Shown: in pieces, positions 1 through 7,325 of the stretch
Layout of the letters: each line of letters begins with the position of its first letter
Position numbering within the stretch: the stretch's first letter is position 1
Assembly: GCA_900546295.1 (NCBI GenBank)
Contig: URCK01000019.1
Location: 1-24,521 of the forward strand
Length of the DNA: 24,521 bases
Direction of reading: 5' to 3'
Source of the DNA: an uncultured Eubacteriales bacterium
Lineage (GTDB): Bacteria; Bacillota; Clostridia; Oscillospirales; Oscillospiraceae
Notes under the pieces: model-generated
The model's database searches: none
Told to the model about the DNA's origin: nothing
Seen by the model: only the letters and a program-made list of their open reading frames with translations
Made by a program: the position numbers and the translations under genes

Positions 1-294
1 ACAGTGGGGGTAGTAGGTCTCACATTAGGTGGCATTTTGGGTGGTTTAGCTGCCGTCGGCACGGTGGGGGAGAGCGCGCTGCTCGGCAATTATGTGACGG
101 TCAACCACGATCTTGGCTTTTCAACGCTCTATGCCCATTGCAGCGCCATCGCGGTGAGCGCGGGGCAGCGCGTCCAAAAAGGAGAGGTCATCGCGTCGGT
201 CGGTGCCACCGGCAACGCCACGGGGCCGCACCTGCACTTTGAAGTGCACGACGGCGGGCAGTATCTCAATCCCATCTACTATGTTGTTTCCTGA
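1..294 (+). CDS. M23 family metallopeptidase, C-terminal part (SpoIVFA-like), truncated by window edge
   Basis: This is the last 97 codons of a LytM/M23 (lysostaphin-type) domain; the N-terminus lies outside the window. Visible family motifs are GNYVTVNH, FSTLYAHC, a glycine-rich TGNATGPH stretch, and the zinc/active-site HLHFEVH near positions 229-249. The frame is open to base 1, so the GTG at 4 is not a convincing start. M23 proteins either cut peptidoglycan peptides or act as inactive scaffolds. The overlap with a following M50 protease matches the spoIVFA-spoIVFB pair, in which SpoIVFA anchors and inhibits the SpoIVFB protease in the outer forespore membrane. HLH is retained, but the first zinc histidine motif would lie upstream and cannot be checked. 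The SpoIVFA assignment is inferred from context. The first ~48 bases use AT-richer codons than the rest. Confidence 0.8.
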   Translation, partial: TVGVVGLTLGGILGGLAAVGTVGESALLGNYVTVNHDLGFSTLYAHCSAIAVSAGQRVQKGEVIASVGATGNATGPHLHFEVHDGGQYLNPIYYVVS

Positions 295-901
295 GCGCGG
301 CGTACACGTTTCGGCAAGCTTTTTTCTGCTTGCCGCCCTTGCGCTGATCGTCAGCCCTATGGAGATCGCCGCGTCCGTTCTCTTGGCGGCACTGCTGCAC
401 GAATGCGGGCATCTTCTCGCGCTGAAAGCCTTCCGTGTGCCCGTTGAGGGGCTGCGTCTCACGGCGCTGGGCGCGGAGCTGTATGCGCGCGGAGCGCGGA
501 GGCTCTCCTATGCGCGTGAGCTTGTCGTCACGCTCGCGGGCTGCAGCGCGAACCTCGCCTGCGGCTTTCTGACGGCCCTTGCCGCGCGGCGGCTTTCGTG
601 GGAGGGGGGCTTTCTTTTCGCGGGCGCGCATTTTCTGCTGGCGGCCTTCAACCTGCTGCCCATCCCGCCGCTCGACGGCTCGCGCGCGTTCACGCTGTTG
701 GTGTCGTTTTTCTTCGGCCCGGCGGCGGGAGACGCGGCCGCCGCGGTCACGGGGCTTTTCTTCGCGCTCGCGCTCGTGGGGGCGGGGATCTACATCGCGG
801 CGGAAACGGGCGGGGGCGTTCTTTTTCTGCTCGCCTCGCTCGCGCTGTCTTTCGGCCTTTTCCGGCAAGTGAGGCTTGCGAAACGGGAGAGAAAAGTGTA
901 A
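281..901 (+). CDS. spoIVFB: M50 family site-2 intramembrane protease, SpoIVFB-like
   Basis: This is a 206-residue polytopic membrane metalloprotease. The zinc motif HECGH is at residues 40-44 inside the second hydrophobic segment, and FNLLPIPPLDG at 123-133 supplies the conserved aspartate D132. The spacing is very close to that of B. subtilis SpoIVFB. Further hydrophobic segments lie at about 83-101, 110-125 and 150-195. SpoIVFB cleaves pro-sigma-K in the mother cell during sporulation. This protein ends after the membrane region and lacks the C-terminal CBS domain of the Bacillus enzyme, so its ATP control may differ. ATG 281 was chosen because it removes a non-conserved N-terminal extension and overlaps the preceding M23 gene by 14 bases, which suggests translational coupling. 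No strong ribosome binding site is visible. The stop codon lies inside a long hairpin. Confidence 0.75.
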   Translation: MLFPERGVHVSASFFLLAALALIVSPMEIAASVLLAALLHECGHLLALKAFRVPVEGLRLTALGAELYARGARRLSYARELVVTLAGCSANLACGFLTALAARRLSWEGGFLFAGAHFLLAAFNLLPIPPLDGSRAFTLLVSFFFGPAAGDAAAAVTGLFFALALVGAGIYIAAETGGGVLFLLASLALSFGLFRQVRLAKRERKV

Positions 902-944
902 GATAGCTGAAAATGGTTTCTTATGCCCATTTTCGGCTATCTTA
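899..944 (+). terminator. Long hairpin at the M50 stop codon, terminator-like
   Basis: The arms at 899-916 and 927-944 pair over 18 bp with one G·U wobble. The loop is 10 bases, and a T-rich tract (TTTCTATTT) follows. The left arm includes the TAA stop of the M50 gene. The hairpin lies just before the ribosome binding site of the radical SAM gene, so it could separate the sporulation pair from the downstream genes or act as a partial terminator. The stem is A/T-rich and the T-tract is interrupted, so efficiency is uncertain. Confidence 0.6.
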
Positions 945-972
945 TTTCTATTTCGACACAAGGGAGAACACT

Positions 973-2805
973 GTGGATAAAAAACTTGAACGCATCCTGC
1001 CGCGCGTGCAGAAGCCCGCGCGCTACGTCGGCGGGGAATTCAACGCCGTGATGAAGGACAAGAGCAAGGTCGATACGCGCGTCGCCTTCTGCTTTCCCGA
1101 TACCTATGAGATCGGCATGTCGAACCTCGGTATGCGCATCCTCTACGGCGTGATGAACAACATGGAGGGCGTGTGGTGCGAGCGCTGCTTTGCCCCCTGG
1201 GGCGACATGGAGCAGGAGATGCGTCAGGCGAACATCCCGCTCTATGCGCTCGAATCCTTCGATCCCATCCGCGATTTTGACATCATCGCCTTTTCCGTCG
1301 GCTACGAAATGGCCTTCCCCGCGATGGTCAATATGCTCGACCTTGCGGGCGTTCCGCTGCACGCAAGCGAGCGCACGGCGCTCACGCCGCTCGTCGTCGC
1401 GGGCGGCACGGCAATGTACAACTGCGAGCCCATCGCCGACTTCATCGATCTTGCCTTTATCGGCGAGGGTGAGGAGATGGACGTGGAGCTGATCGAGCTG
1501 CACCGTCAGGCGCGGCGCGAGGGCTGGAGCAAGCACGACTTCCTCGTGCGCGCAGCGCAGATCCGCGGCATCTATGTGCCGGGCCTTTACGACGTCGATT
1601 ACAACGACGACGGCACGGTGAAGTCCATCACCGCCAAGGAGGGCGCGCCCAAAACGGTGCTCAAGCGCATCGTTGAGAATATGGACGAGGCGTATTATCC
1701 CACAAAGACCATTGTTCCCTCGACCGAGATCGTGCAGGACCGCGTTTCGCTCGAGCTGTTCCGCGGCTGCATCCGCGGCTGCCGCTTCTGTCAGGCGGGT
1801 TATGTCTACCGCCCGGTGCGCAATCGCTCGGAAAAGCTCCTGCGCGACTATGCCATCGAAGCGGTCGAGGATTCCGGCTATCAGGATATGACCCTCTCCT
1901 CGCTCTCGACGTCAGACTATCCTCATCTTGTCGAGCTGTGCGACGATCTGGAGGATTTCTGCGCCCAGCGCCACCTGACGCTCGCGCTGCCGTCGCTGCG
2001 CGCCGACAACTTCTCCATGGCGCTGATGGAGAGACTGCAAAAGGGCAGGAAGACGGGCCTTACCTTCGCGCCAGAGGCGGGCACGCAGAGATTGCGCGAC
2101 GCCATCAATAAAAATCTCACGGAAGAGGACCTGCTCGCCTCCTGCCGCCGCGCCTTCGCCGGCGGCTACAGCGCGGTCAAGCTCTACTTCATGCTCGGCC
2201 TGCCGACGGAGACGGACGAGGACGTGCTCGGCATCGCCAAGATCGCAGATGACGTCTGGCAGGTCTGGCGCGACAGCACGCCCAACCGTTCGCGCGGCGT
2301 GCGCATCACGGTCTCGACTTCATGGTTCGTGCCGAAGCCGCACACAGCTTTCCAGTGGGAGCCGCAGATATCCATCGAGGAGTACGAGCGCCGCGTCAAG
2401 CTTCTGCGCGGAGCCATCCGCTCTAAGGCCATCCACTATAACTGGCATCCCTCGCCCACGAGTTTTATGGAAGCGGTCATCTCCTGCGGCGACCGCCGGC
2501 TGGGCCGCGTCATCGAGACGGCGTGGCGCAAGGGCGAAACGCTCAGCGCGTGGGAGGATTACTTCCAGCTTGAGCGCTGGATGGAGGCCTTTGAAGAGTG
2601 CGGCCTCGACCCGCATTTTTACGCCAACCGCCGCCGCAGCGAGGATGAGATCCTGCCGTGGAGCATGATCTCCACCGGCGTGTCGCCCGCCTACTTCAAG
2701 CGCGAGCACGCGCTGGCGTTTGAGGGCATGACCACGCCCGACTGCCGCACGCACTGCAACGCCTGCGGCGCAAACTGCCTTGTGGGAGGAACGTGCAATG
2801 TCTAA
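973..2805 (+). CDS. B12-binding domain radical SAM protein, TIGR03960-like
   Basis: This 610-residue protein has a cobalamin-binding-like N-terminal fold (from about residue 30, with FPDTYEIGMSNLG) followed by a radical SAM core. The core carries CIRGCRFC (Cys266, Cys270, Cys273), the CxxxCxxC ligand set for the 4Fe-4S cluster that cleaves S-adenosylmethionine. A second cysteine group closes the protein (Cys591, 595, 598, 602, 608) and may hold another cluster. GTG 973 was chosen because AGGGAGA lies at 961-967 with a 5-base spacer. The upstream in-frame ATG at 913 sits inside the 899-944 hairpin and would add a non-conserved leader. The gene overlaps the following DUF2344 gene by 8 bases; this pair is often found together, in some organisms near rplU/rpmA/rne. 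The substrate is unknown; an RNA or protein modification role is plausible but unproven. Confidence 0.85.
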   Translation: MDKKLERILPRVQKPARYVGGEFNAVMKDKSKVDTRVAFCFPDTYEIGMSNLGMRILYGVMNNMEGVWCERCFAPWGDMEQEMRQANIPLYALESFDPIRDFDIIAFSVGYEMAFPAMVNMLDLAGVPLHASERTALTPLVVAGGTAMYNCEPIADFIDLAFIGEGEEMDVELIELHRQARREGWSKHDFLVRAAQIRGIYVPGLYDVDYNDDGTVKSITAKEGAPKTVLKRIVENMDEAYYPTKTIVPSTEIVQDRVSLELFRGCIRGCRFCQAGYVYRPVRNRSEKLLRDYAIEAVEDSGYQDMTLSSLSTSDYPHLVELCDDLEDFCAQRHLTLALPSLRADNFSMALMERLQKGRKTGLTFAPEAGTQRLRDAINKNLTEEDLLASCRRAFAGGYSAVKLYFMLGLPTETDEDVLGIAKIADDVWQVWRDSTPNRSRGVRITVSTSWFVPKPHTAFQWEPQISIEEYERRVKLLRGAIRSKAIHYNWHPSPTSFMEAVISCGDRRLGRVIETAWRKGETLSAWEDYFQLERWMEAFEECGLDPHFYANRRRSEDEILPWSMISTGVSPAYFKREHALAFEGMTTPDCRTHCNACGANCLVGGTCNV

Positions 2806-3460
2806 GCTGAGATTGATCTTCGTCAAGGAGCAGCAGGCATCCTATATTTCGCATCTCGACGTGATGCGCACCTTCCAGCGCGTGTTCCCGCGCGCGGGAC
2901 TTTCCATCAAGCACTCCAACGGCTTCCACCCTCATCCCATTTTGTCCATCGTGCTGCCGCTGCCCGTGGGACAGTCGAGCGAGTGCGAGATCCTGGACTT
3001 TGAAAGCGTGGAGGAGAGCACCGGCGAAGGCGTCGCCGAGGCGCTCAACACCGGTATGCCCGCGGGGCTTCGCGTGCTCGACTGCTATGCCGCCTCGCGC
3101 CCCGTGCGCGAGATGGCGCTGCTGCGCGCGCGCTTTGAGATGGAATACGACAACGGCGTGAGCGAGGACGCCTGCGAGCGCATCCGCGCGCTTTTTGCGC
3201 AGGAGGAGGTTTTTGTCGAAAAGCGCACGAAGCACAAGGGCATGACCGAGCTGAACATCGTGCCGCTCATCCATTCGCTCACGCTGACGGAGGAGACGGG
3301 GGTGATCGTGGCCGATGCCATCGTCGCCGCGCAGGACCCGGGACTCAACCCTGCGCTCATCGGCGCGGCCGTCGCGCGGCACCTTCCCGAGATCGCGCCG
3401 GACTTTGTCCGCGTGCGCAGAAAAGAGGTCTACGACAGGGAAATGAACATTTTTCGCTGA
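2798..3460 (+). CDS. DUF2344 / TIGR03936 family protein
   Basis: This 220-residue protein opens with MSKLRLIFVKEQQASYISHL, followed by a FHPHPILSIVLPLPVG region. Both are typical of the DUF2344 family that partners the TIGR03960 radical SAM protein, sometimes as one fused polypeptide. The ATG at 2798 is preceded by GGGAGGA at 2784-2790 and lies inside the end of the radical SAM gene, so the two are probably translationally coupled and work together. No catalytic motif is recognised and no function is established. A radical SAM partner or substrate-presentation role is inferred from linkage only. No clear terminator follows; a new promoter for rplS begins 36 bases downstream. Confidence 0.8.
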   Translation: MSKLRLIFVKEQQASYISHLDVMRTFQRVFPRAGLSIKHSNGFHPHPILSIVLPLPVGQSSECEILDFESVEESTGEGVAEALNTGMPAGLRVLDCYAASRPVREMALLRARFEMEYDNGVSEDACERIRALFAQEEVFVEKRTKHKGMTELNIVPLIHSLTLTEETGVIVADAIVAAQDPGLNPALIGAAVARHLPEIAPDFVRVRRKEVYDREMNIFR

Positions 3461-3495
3461 TGCGAGCAGATTTTTTCCCTTTTTGTAAAAAATGC

Positions 3496-3524
3496 TTGCA
3501 ATTCATCCTGCCGTATGATATGCT
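3496..3524 (+). promoter_or_regulatory. Sigma-A promoter for rplS operon
   Basis: TTGCAA at 3496-3501 and TATGCT at 3519-3524 are separated by 17 bases. Transcription would start near 3531, about 100 bases before rplS. This matches the expected separate control of the ribosomal protein gene. Confidence 0.6.
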
Positions 3525-3530
3525 ACCATA

Positions 3531-3629
3531 GCTTGAAAAGGGCGGTCCTCTGCCGTGCGCGGGTGAAAGAATCCCGAAAGCGCCACAGAAAAGCGGTCAA
3601 GAACGCCTATAAATAGGAGGAAATTACCC
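3531..3629 (+). promoter_or_regulatory. Structured rplS 5' leader, candidate L19 autoregulatory RNA
   Basis: The ~100-base untranslated leader has a GGCGG/CTGCC-type helix, a CGGG...CCCG hairpin near 3560-3576, and outer GGCG/CGCC complementarity. It ends in AGGAGG at 3615-3620, nine bases before the rplS ATG. L19 leader RNAs that regulate rplS are known in Firmicutes. The position and size fit, but the consensus was not matched by covariance, so this is only a candidate. Confidence 0.35.
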
Positions 3630-3971
3630 ATGGATCTCATCAAAGAGCTCGAATCCCAGCAGCTGAAGAAGGAAATGCCCGTCATCAACGTCGGCGATAC
3701 CGTCCGTGTTCATGTCAAGATCAAGGAAGGCTCCCGCGAGCGTATCCAGGTCTTCGAGGGCATCGTCATCGCGAAGAAGCACGGCGGTCTTGAGGAGACC
3801 TTCACCGTTCGTCGTCTCGCCTACGGCGTCGGCGTGGAGAAGGTATTCCCCGTCCACTCCCCCCTCATCGAGAAGGTCGAGACCGTGCGCAGCGGTTATG
3901 TTCGCCGCGCCAAGCTCTATTACCTGCGCGGCCGCGTCGGTAAGGCTGCCAAGATCCGCGAGAAGCTGTAA
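3630..3971 (+). CDS. rplS: 50S ribosomal protein L19
   Basis: This 113-residue protein is the usual length for L19. It has the family landmarks VGDTVRVHVKIKEG, ERIQVFEGIVIA, ETFTVRR and the C-terminal RRAKLYYLRGRVGKAAKI basic stretch. L19 sits at the interface of the 50S and 30S subunits and contributes to an intersubunit bridge. An excellent ribosome binding site (AGGAGG) precedes the ATG. A strong terminator follows at once, so rplS may be made mostly as a short transcript with its own leader, while lepB-rbgA-rnhB have a further candidate promoter. Confidence 0.97.
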   Translation: MDLIKELESQQLKKEMPVINVGDTVRVHVKIKEGSRERIQVFEGIVIAKKHGGLEETFTVRRLAYGVGVEKVFPVHSPLIEKVETVRSGYVRRAKLYYLRGRVGKAAKIREKL

Positions 3972-3989
3972 GACAGATTCTTTGAGAAC

Positions 3990-4023
3990 AAAAAAGCGTG
4001 GTTTTGTAAACCACGCTTTTTTT
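3990..4023 (+). terminator. Intrinsic terminator after rplS
   Basis: Arms AAAGCGTGGTTT and AAACCACGCTTT form a perfect stem with a TGT loop at 4005-4007. The A/T flanks extend it, and a run of seven or more T follows. The A-tract on the left also makes it functional in the reverse direction. Confidence 0.9.
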
Positions 4024-4031
4024 GTTGCCTT

Positions 4032-4061
4032 TTGTGAAAATCGTGATAAAATAAATAAATT
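4032..4061 (+). promoter_or_regulatory. Candidate sigma-A promoter for lepB operon
   Basis: TTGTGA at 4032-4037 and TAAATT at 4056-4061 are separated by 18 bases in an AT-rich stretch directly after the rplS terminator, about 40 bases before lepB. The match is moderate, and the position supports it. Confidence 0.45.
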
Positions 4062-4103
4062 AGAGAATCAGGCGCTTTTCGCCGTGTCAGGGAGAGATAG
4101 ACC

Positions 4104-4724
4104 ATGGACGAATTTGATCAGAAATTGGATATTCACGAGGAAAGCAGCGAGGAGATCGTGGAAAAGATCCCCGGGCGCGACGTGTATGAAACGATCTCGT
4201 CGCTTGTCTCGGCGCTGCTTGTCGTCACGCTGGTGTTCACCTTTGTTGTGCGCTTGATGGGCGTTTCCGGCCCGTCGATGATCCCGACCTTACAGGACGG
4301 CGACCGCCTGCTCGTGGTGAATTCGCTGCTTTGCGGCGAGTATGAAGTCGGCGATATCGTCATTGCGCGCAAGGAGAGCTTCGACGCGCAGCCCATCGTC
4401 AAGCGCGTGATCGCGACCGAGGGGCAGACCGTTGACATCGACTTCAACCTCGGACGCGTCTATGTGGACGGCGTGATGCTCGAGGAGGATTACATCAACG
4501 ACCTCACCTACCGCGAGGAGGGCACGCTCTTCCCCCTCACCGTTCCGGAGGGAGAAGTCTTCCTGCTCGGTGACAACCGCAACCACTCCAACGACAGCCG
4601 CGACTCCTCGCTCGGCACGGTGGATACGCGCCTTCTCATCGGCAAGGCGGTGTTCCTCGTCTTCCCGGGGCGTGATTACCTGACCGAACAGCGCGAATTT
4701 GGCCGCATCGGTCTTCTGAAATAA
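4104..4724 (+). CDS. lepB: Signal peptidase I (S26 family)
   Basis: This 206-residue membrane-anchored serine protease removes signal peptides from secreted preproteins. A cytoplasmic acidic N-terminus is followed by one transmembrane segment (about residues 31-53). Next come the catalytic Ser58 in SGPSMIPTL and the general base Lys100 in IVKRVIA. The conserved GDNRNHSNDSRDSS box lies near the C-terminus. The single transmembrane anchor and size are typical of Gram-positive enzymes. GGGAGA precedes ATG 4104. It is the first gene of the lepB-rbgA-rnhB-yraN-phosphoesterase run; an insertion of lepB between rplS and rbgA is common in Clostridia. Confidence 0.95.
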   Translation: MDEFDQKLDIHEESSEEIVEKIPGRDVYETISSLVSALLVVTLVFTFVVRLMGVSGPSMIPTLQDGDRLLVVNSLLCGEYEVGDIVIARKESFDAQPIVKRVIATEGQTVDIDFNLGRVYVDGVMLEEDYINDLTYREEGTLFPLTVPEGEVFLLGDNRNHSNDSRDSSLGTVDTRLLIGKAVFLVFPGRDYLTEQREFGRIGLLK

Positions 4725-4737
4725 AGGAGAGTGTACC

Positions 4738-5610
4738 ATGCAGCTTGAAAGTTTAAGCTGGTTTCCCGGCCACATGACCAAGACCCGCCGCATGATCGCC
4801 GCGGAGCTCGGCAATGTGGACGCGGTGTGCGAAATATTGGACGCGCGCATCCCCATGAGCAGCCGCAACCCCGATGTGGATGAGCTGACGGCGGGCAAGC
4901 CCCGCCTCGTCGTTCTGAACCGCGTCGATCAGGCGGACCCCGAAATGACAAAAAAGTGGGCGGCGTATTTCCGCTCGCTCGGCTATGCCGTCATCGAAAC
5001 GGACGCCAAGCAGGGCGGCGGCGTGAAGCAGTTTTCTTCCGCCGTGCGCACGCTCCTGCGCGAGAAGATCGCCTCTTACGAGGCCAAGGGGCAGGTCGGG
5101 CGCGTGCTGCGCGTGATGGTGCTCGGCATCCCGAACGTCGGCAAGTCGACCTTCATCAACAAAGTCTCCGGCCGCAAGAGCGCCAAGGCGGAGGATCGTC
5201 CGGGCGTCACGCGCACGAAGCAGTGGGTGCCCGTCGACAAGACGCTCGAGCTGCTCGACACGCCGGGTATCCTGTGGCCGAAGTTTGAAGACAGCTCCGT
5301 CGGCATCCGCCTTGCCTTCACCGGCGCCATCCGCGACGAGGTCGTCGACATTGAGGAGCTTGCCATGCGTTTGATGGACTACCTCGGCAAGAATTATCCC
5401 AAGGCCATCGAGGAGCGCTACAAGCTCACCGTCTCCGAGGAGGACGACGGCTACGCGCTGCTCGAAAAGGCGGGGCGCAAGCGCGGATTTTTGATCTCCG
5501 GCGGCGAGGTGGACACCGAGCGCATGAGCCGTATTCTGCTCGATGAATTCCGCGGCGGCAAGCTGGGACGCTTTACGCTTGAGCTGCCGCCCGAGGGGGA
5601 GAGCGCATGA
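4738..5610 (+). CDS. rbgA: Ribosome biogenesis GTPase RbgA (YlqF)
   Basis: This 290-residue circularly permuted GTPase acts in late 50S subunit assembly, helping uL16 and neighbouring proteins to be incorporated. The N-terminal WFPGHMTKTRR and ILDARIPMSSRNP are family signatures. The motif order is G4 (NRVD, 61-64), G1/P-loop (GIPNVGKS, 130-137), G2 region (RPGVTRT) and G3 (DTPG, 174-177). The P-loop after G4 is the defining permutation. The G4 motif carries Arg where most GTPases have Lys. AAAGGAGA lies just before the ATG, 13 bases after lepB. The gene overlaps rnhB by four bases (ATGA), the same rbgA-rnhB order as in Bacillus. Confidence 0.95.
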   Translation: MQLESLSWFPGHMTKTRRMIAAELGNVDAVCEILDARIPMSSRNPDVDELTAGKPRLVVLNRVDQADPEMTKKWAAYFRSLGYAVIETDAKQGGGVKQFSSAVRTLLREKIASYEAKGQVGRVLRVMVLGIPNVGKSTFINKVSGRKSAKAEDRPGVTRTKQWVPVDKTLELLDTPGILWPKFEDSSVGIRLAFTGAIRDEVVDIEELAMRLMDYLGKNYPKAIEERYKLTVSEEDDGYALLEKAGRKRGFLISGGEVDTERMSRILLDEFRGGKLGRFTLELPPEGESA

Positions 5611-6230
5611 GCGTCGACCTGCATTATGAGGCACAGGCCCGCGCGGCGGGCCATGCTTTTGTCTGCGGCGTGGACGAGGCAGGCGCGGGGCCGCTGATGG
5701 GGCCTGTGTACGCCGCCGCCGTTATCCTGCCGGAAAACTGTGAGATCGAGGGGCTGAACGACTCGAAAAAGCTGACGGAGAAAAAGCGCGAAGCGCTTTT
5801 TCCCGTTATTTTTGAGAAGGCTGCCGCCTGCGCCGTCGCGTCCGTCGACGCAAGCGAGATCGATGCGACGGACATTCTGAGCGCACGCATGAAGGCGATG
5901 CAGCTCGCCATTGACGCGCTGGAGATCCCGGCGGACTACGCGCTCATCGACGGCAACCGCGACCATGGCGCGTCGGCGCGCATCACCACGCCGCACGAGC
6001 TGATCGTCGGCGGGGACGGCGTGAGCCTTTCGATCGCCGCGGCGAGCGTGCTGGCAAAGGTCAGCCGTGACCGTTATGTGGTCGAGGTGCTGGACCCTCA
6101 GTACCCCGAGTATCAGTTTGCCAAGCACAAGGGCTACGGCACAAAACTCCACTATGAAATGCTTGATCGGTACGGTCCCAGCCCCGTGCACCGTAAGACC
6201 TTCCTCAAAAAGTGGGAGGCGCGGCGATGA
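5607..6230 (+). CDS. rnhB: Ribonuclease HII
   Basis: This 207-residue enzyme nicks RNA in RNA/DNA hybrids and removes misincorporated ribonucleotides. Asp23 and Glu24 in CGVDEAG, the aspartate of ALIDGNR, and the later GGD followed by SIAAASVLAKVSRDR provide the four-carboxylate metal site. It is odd at residue 27: the usual GRG (or GKG) triplet that contacts the ribose 2'-hydroxyl at the cleavage site reads Gly-Ala-Gly (codon GCG). The rest of the protein looks intact and full length. The start overlaps the rbgA stop (ATGA), and its own stop overlaps the yraN start in the same way. Confidence 0.93.
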   Translation: MSVDLHYEAQARAAGHAFVCGVDEAGAGPLMGPVYAAAVILPENCEIEGLNDSKKLTEKKREALFPVIFEKAAACAVASVDASEIDATDILSARMKAMQLAIDALEIPADYALIDGNRDHGASARITTPHELIVGGDGVSLSIAAASVLAKVSRDRYVVEVLDPQYPEYQFAKHKGYGTKLHYEMLDRYGPSPVHRKTFLKKWEARR

Positions 6231-6586
6231 GCACCAAGCAGGACGGCGACTGGGGCGAGGCGCTGGCCGCGGAATATCTCGAAGCGCACGGCTGCCGCAT
6301 CGTGGAAAGAGAGTGGCGCTGCCGCTTCGGCGAGATCGACCTCATCGCCGAAAAAGACGGGATGCTCCTCTTTGTCGAGGTCAAGCTGCGCAGCAATTTG
6401 CGCTACGGGATGCCGCGCGAATATGTCACGGCGAAAAAGCAGGAAAAGCTGCGCGCCGCGGCGCTGCTTTATCTCAGTATGCACGGCCTTGACGCGCCCG
6501 CCCGCTTCGATGTGGCGGAGGTCTACACCGACGCGCACCACAGCGCGCGCTCCACGCGCATCGAGTACATCGAAAACGCATTTTAA
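6227..6586 (+). CDS. YraN / UPF0102 family endonuclease-like protein
   Basis: This 119-residue protein has the UPF0102 pattern: GEALAAEYL near the N-terminus, then GEIDLIA and FVEVK, giving Asp38, Glu51 and Lys53 arranged like a PD-(D/E)xK nuclease centre. It resembles Holliday-junction resolvase-type folds, but the cellular role is not established. ATG 6227 overlaps the rnhB stop by four bases and is preceded by GGGAGG, so the in-frame upstream GTG is not needed. Location behind rnhB is the usual one for this family and suggests a role in DNA or RNA repair. Confidence 0.88.
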   Translation: MSTKQDGDWGEALAAEYLEAHGCRIVEREWRCRFGEIDLIAEKDGMLLFVEVKLRSNLRYGMPREYVTAKKQEKLRAAALLYLSMHGLDAPARFDVAEVYTDAHHSARSTRIEYIENAF

Positions 6587-6611
6587 CTTGAGAAAAGAAG
6601 GGAGGCCGGCG

Positions 6612-7301
6612 ATGGCTCTATACGCGATCGGCGATCTGCACCTGTCGCTCGGCACGGACAAGCCCATGGACGTGTTCGGCCCGAAATGGGCGAACTATGT
6701 CGAGCGCATCCGCGAAAATTTTTCGGCGCTGCACGAGGATGACGTCATCGTGCTGGCGGGCGATATCTCCTGGGGAATGTCGCTCGAGCAGTCGCTGCCT
6801 GATTTTCAATTTATCGACGCGCTGCCGGGGAAAAAGCTCCTCCTGAAGGGCAACCACGACTACTGGTGGGGGACGGCGGCGAAGATGAATCGCTTTTTTT
6901 CAGAGCACGGGCTTACGACCTTCGACATCCTCTACAACAACGCCTTTTTCTACGGCGACCACGCCATCTGCGGCACGCGCGGCTGGTTTTACGAGGAGGA
7001 TGCGGCGGGAACGCACACGGGCAAGATGCTCGCGCGCGAGGCGCTGCGGCTGGAAGCTTCGCTCAAGGCGGCGGAGGGCAGGCCCATCTTCTGCTTTCTG
7101 CACTATCCGCCCATCTATCAGGGCTATCAGTGCCCCGAGATGCTTGAGCTTCTCGATAAGTACGAGGTCGAGCGCTGCTATTACGGGCATCTGCACGGCT
7201 ATACGCACCGCCGTGCCTTCGAGGGGCGGCGCGAAAAAACTGACTATGCGCTCATCTCGGCGGATTATGTCGGCTTTCAGCCGGTGAAAATTTACGATTA
7301 G
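6612..7301 (+). CDS. Metallophosphoesterase, COG1768-like
   Basis: This 229-residue calcineurin-like phosphoesterase has the full two-metal motif series: GDLHL (Asp8, His10), GDISWG (Asp51), GNHDYWW (Asn81-His82), FLHYPP and GHLHG. These bind two divalent metals for phosphoester hydrolysis; the substrate is unknown. GGGAGG precedes ATG 6612. The frame is open far upstream into yraN, but that part is a shadow with no family resemblance. It lies 25 bases after yraN and is probably the last gene of the lepB operon. No clear terminator is visible before the tig promoter. Confidence 0.88.
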   Translation: MALYAIGDLHLSLGTDKPMDVFGPKWANYVERIRENFSALHEDDVIVLAGDISWGMSLEQSLPDFQFIDALPGKKLLLKGNHDYWWGTAAKMNRFFSEHGLTTFDILYNNAFFYGDHAICGTRGWFYEEDAAGTHTGKMLAREALRLEASLKAAEGRPIFCFLHYPPIYQGYQCPEMLELLDKYEVERCYYGHLHGYTHRRAFEGRREKTDYALISADYVGFQPVKIYD

Positions 7302-7325
7302 GTCAAAAATTGATGCAAAAAAGGG

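Noticed and set aside
913..972. Upstream ATG for the radical SAM protein
   Set aside because: It lies inside the 899-944 hairpin and has no ribosome binding site. GTG 973 has a well-placed AGGGAGA.
3461..3495. Possible terminator between the DUF2344 gene and the rplS promoter
   Set aside because: Only a weak T-run/A-run pairing with a loose GCA/TGC end; no GC-rich stem.
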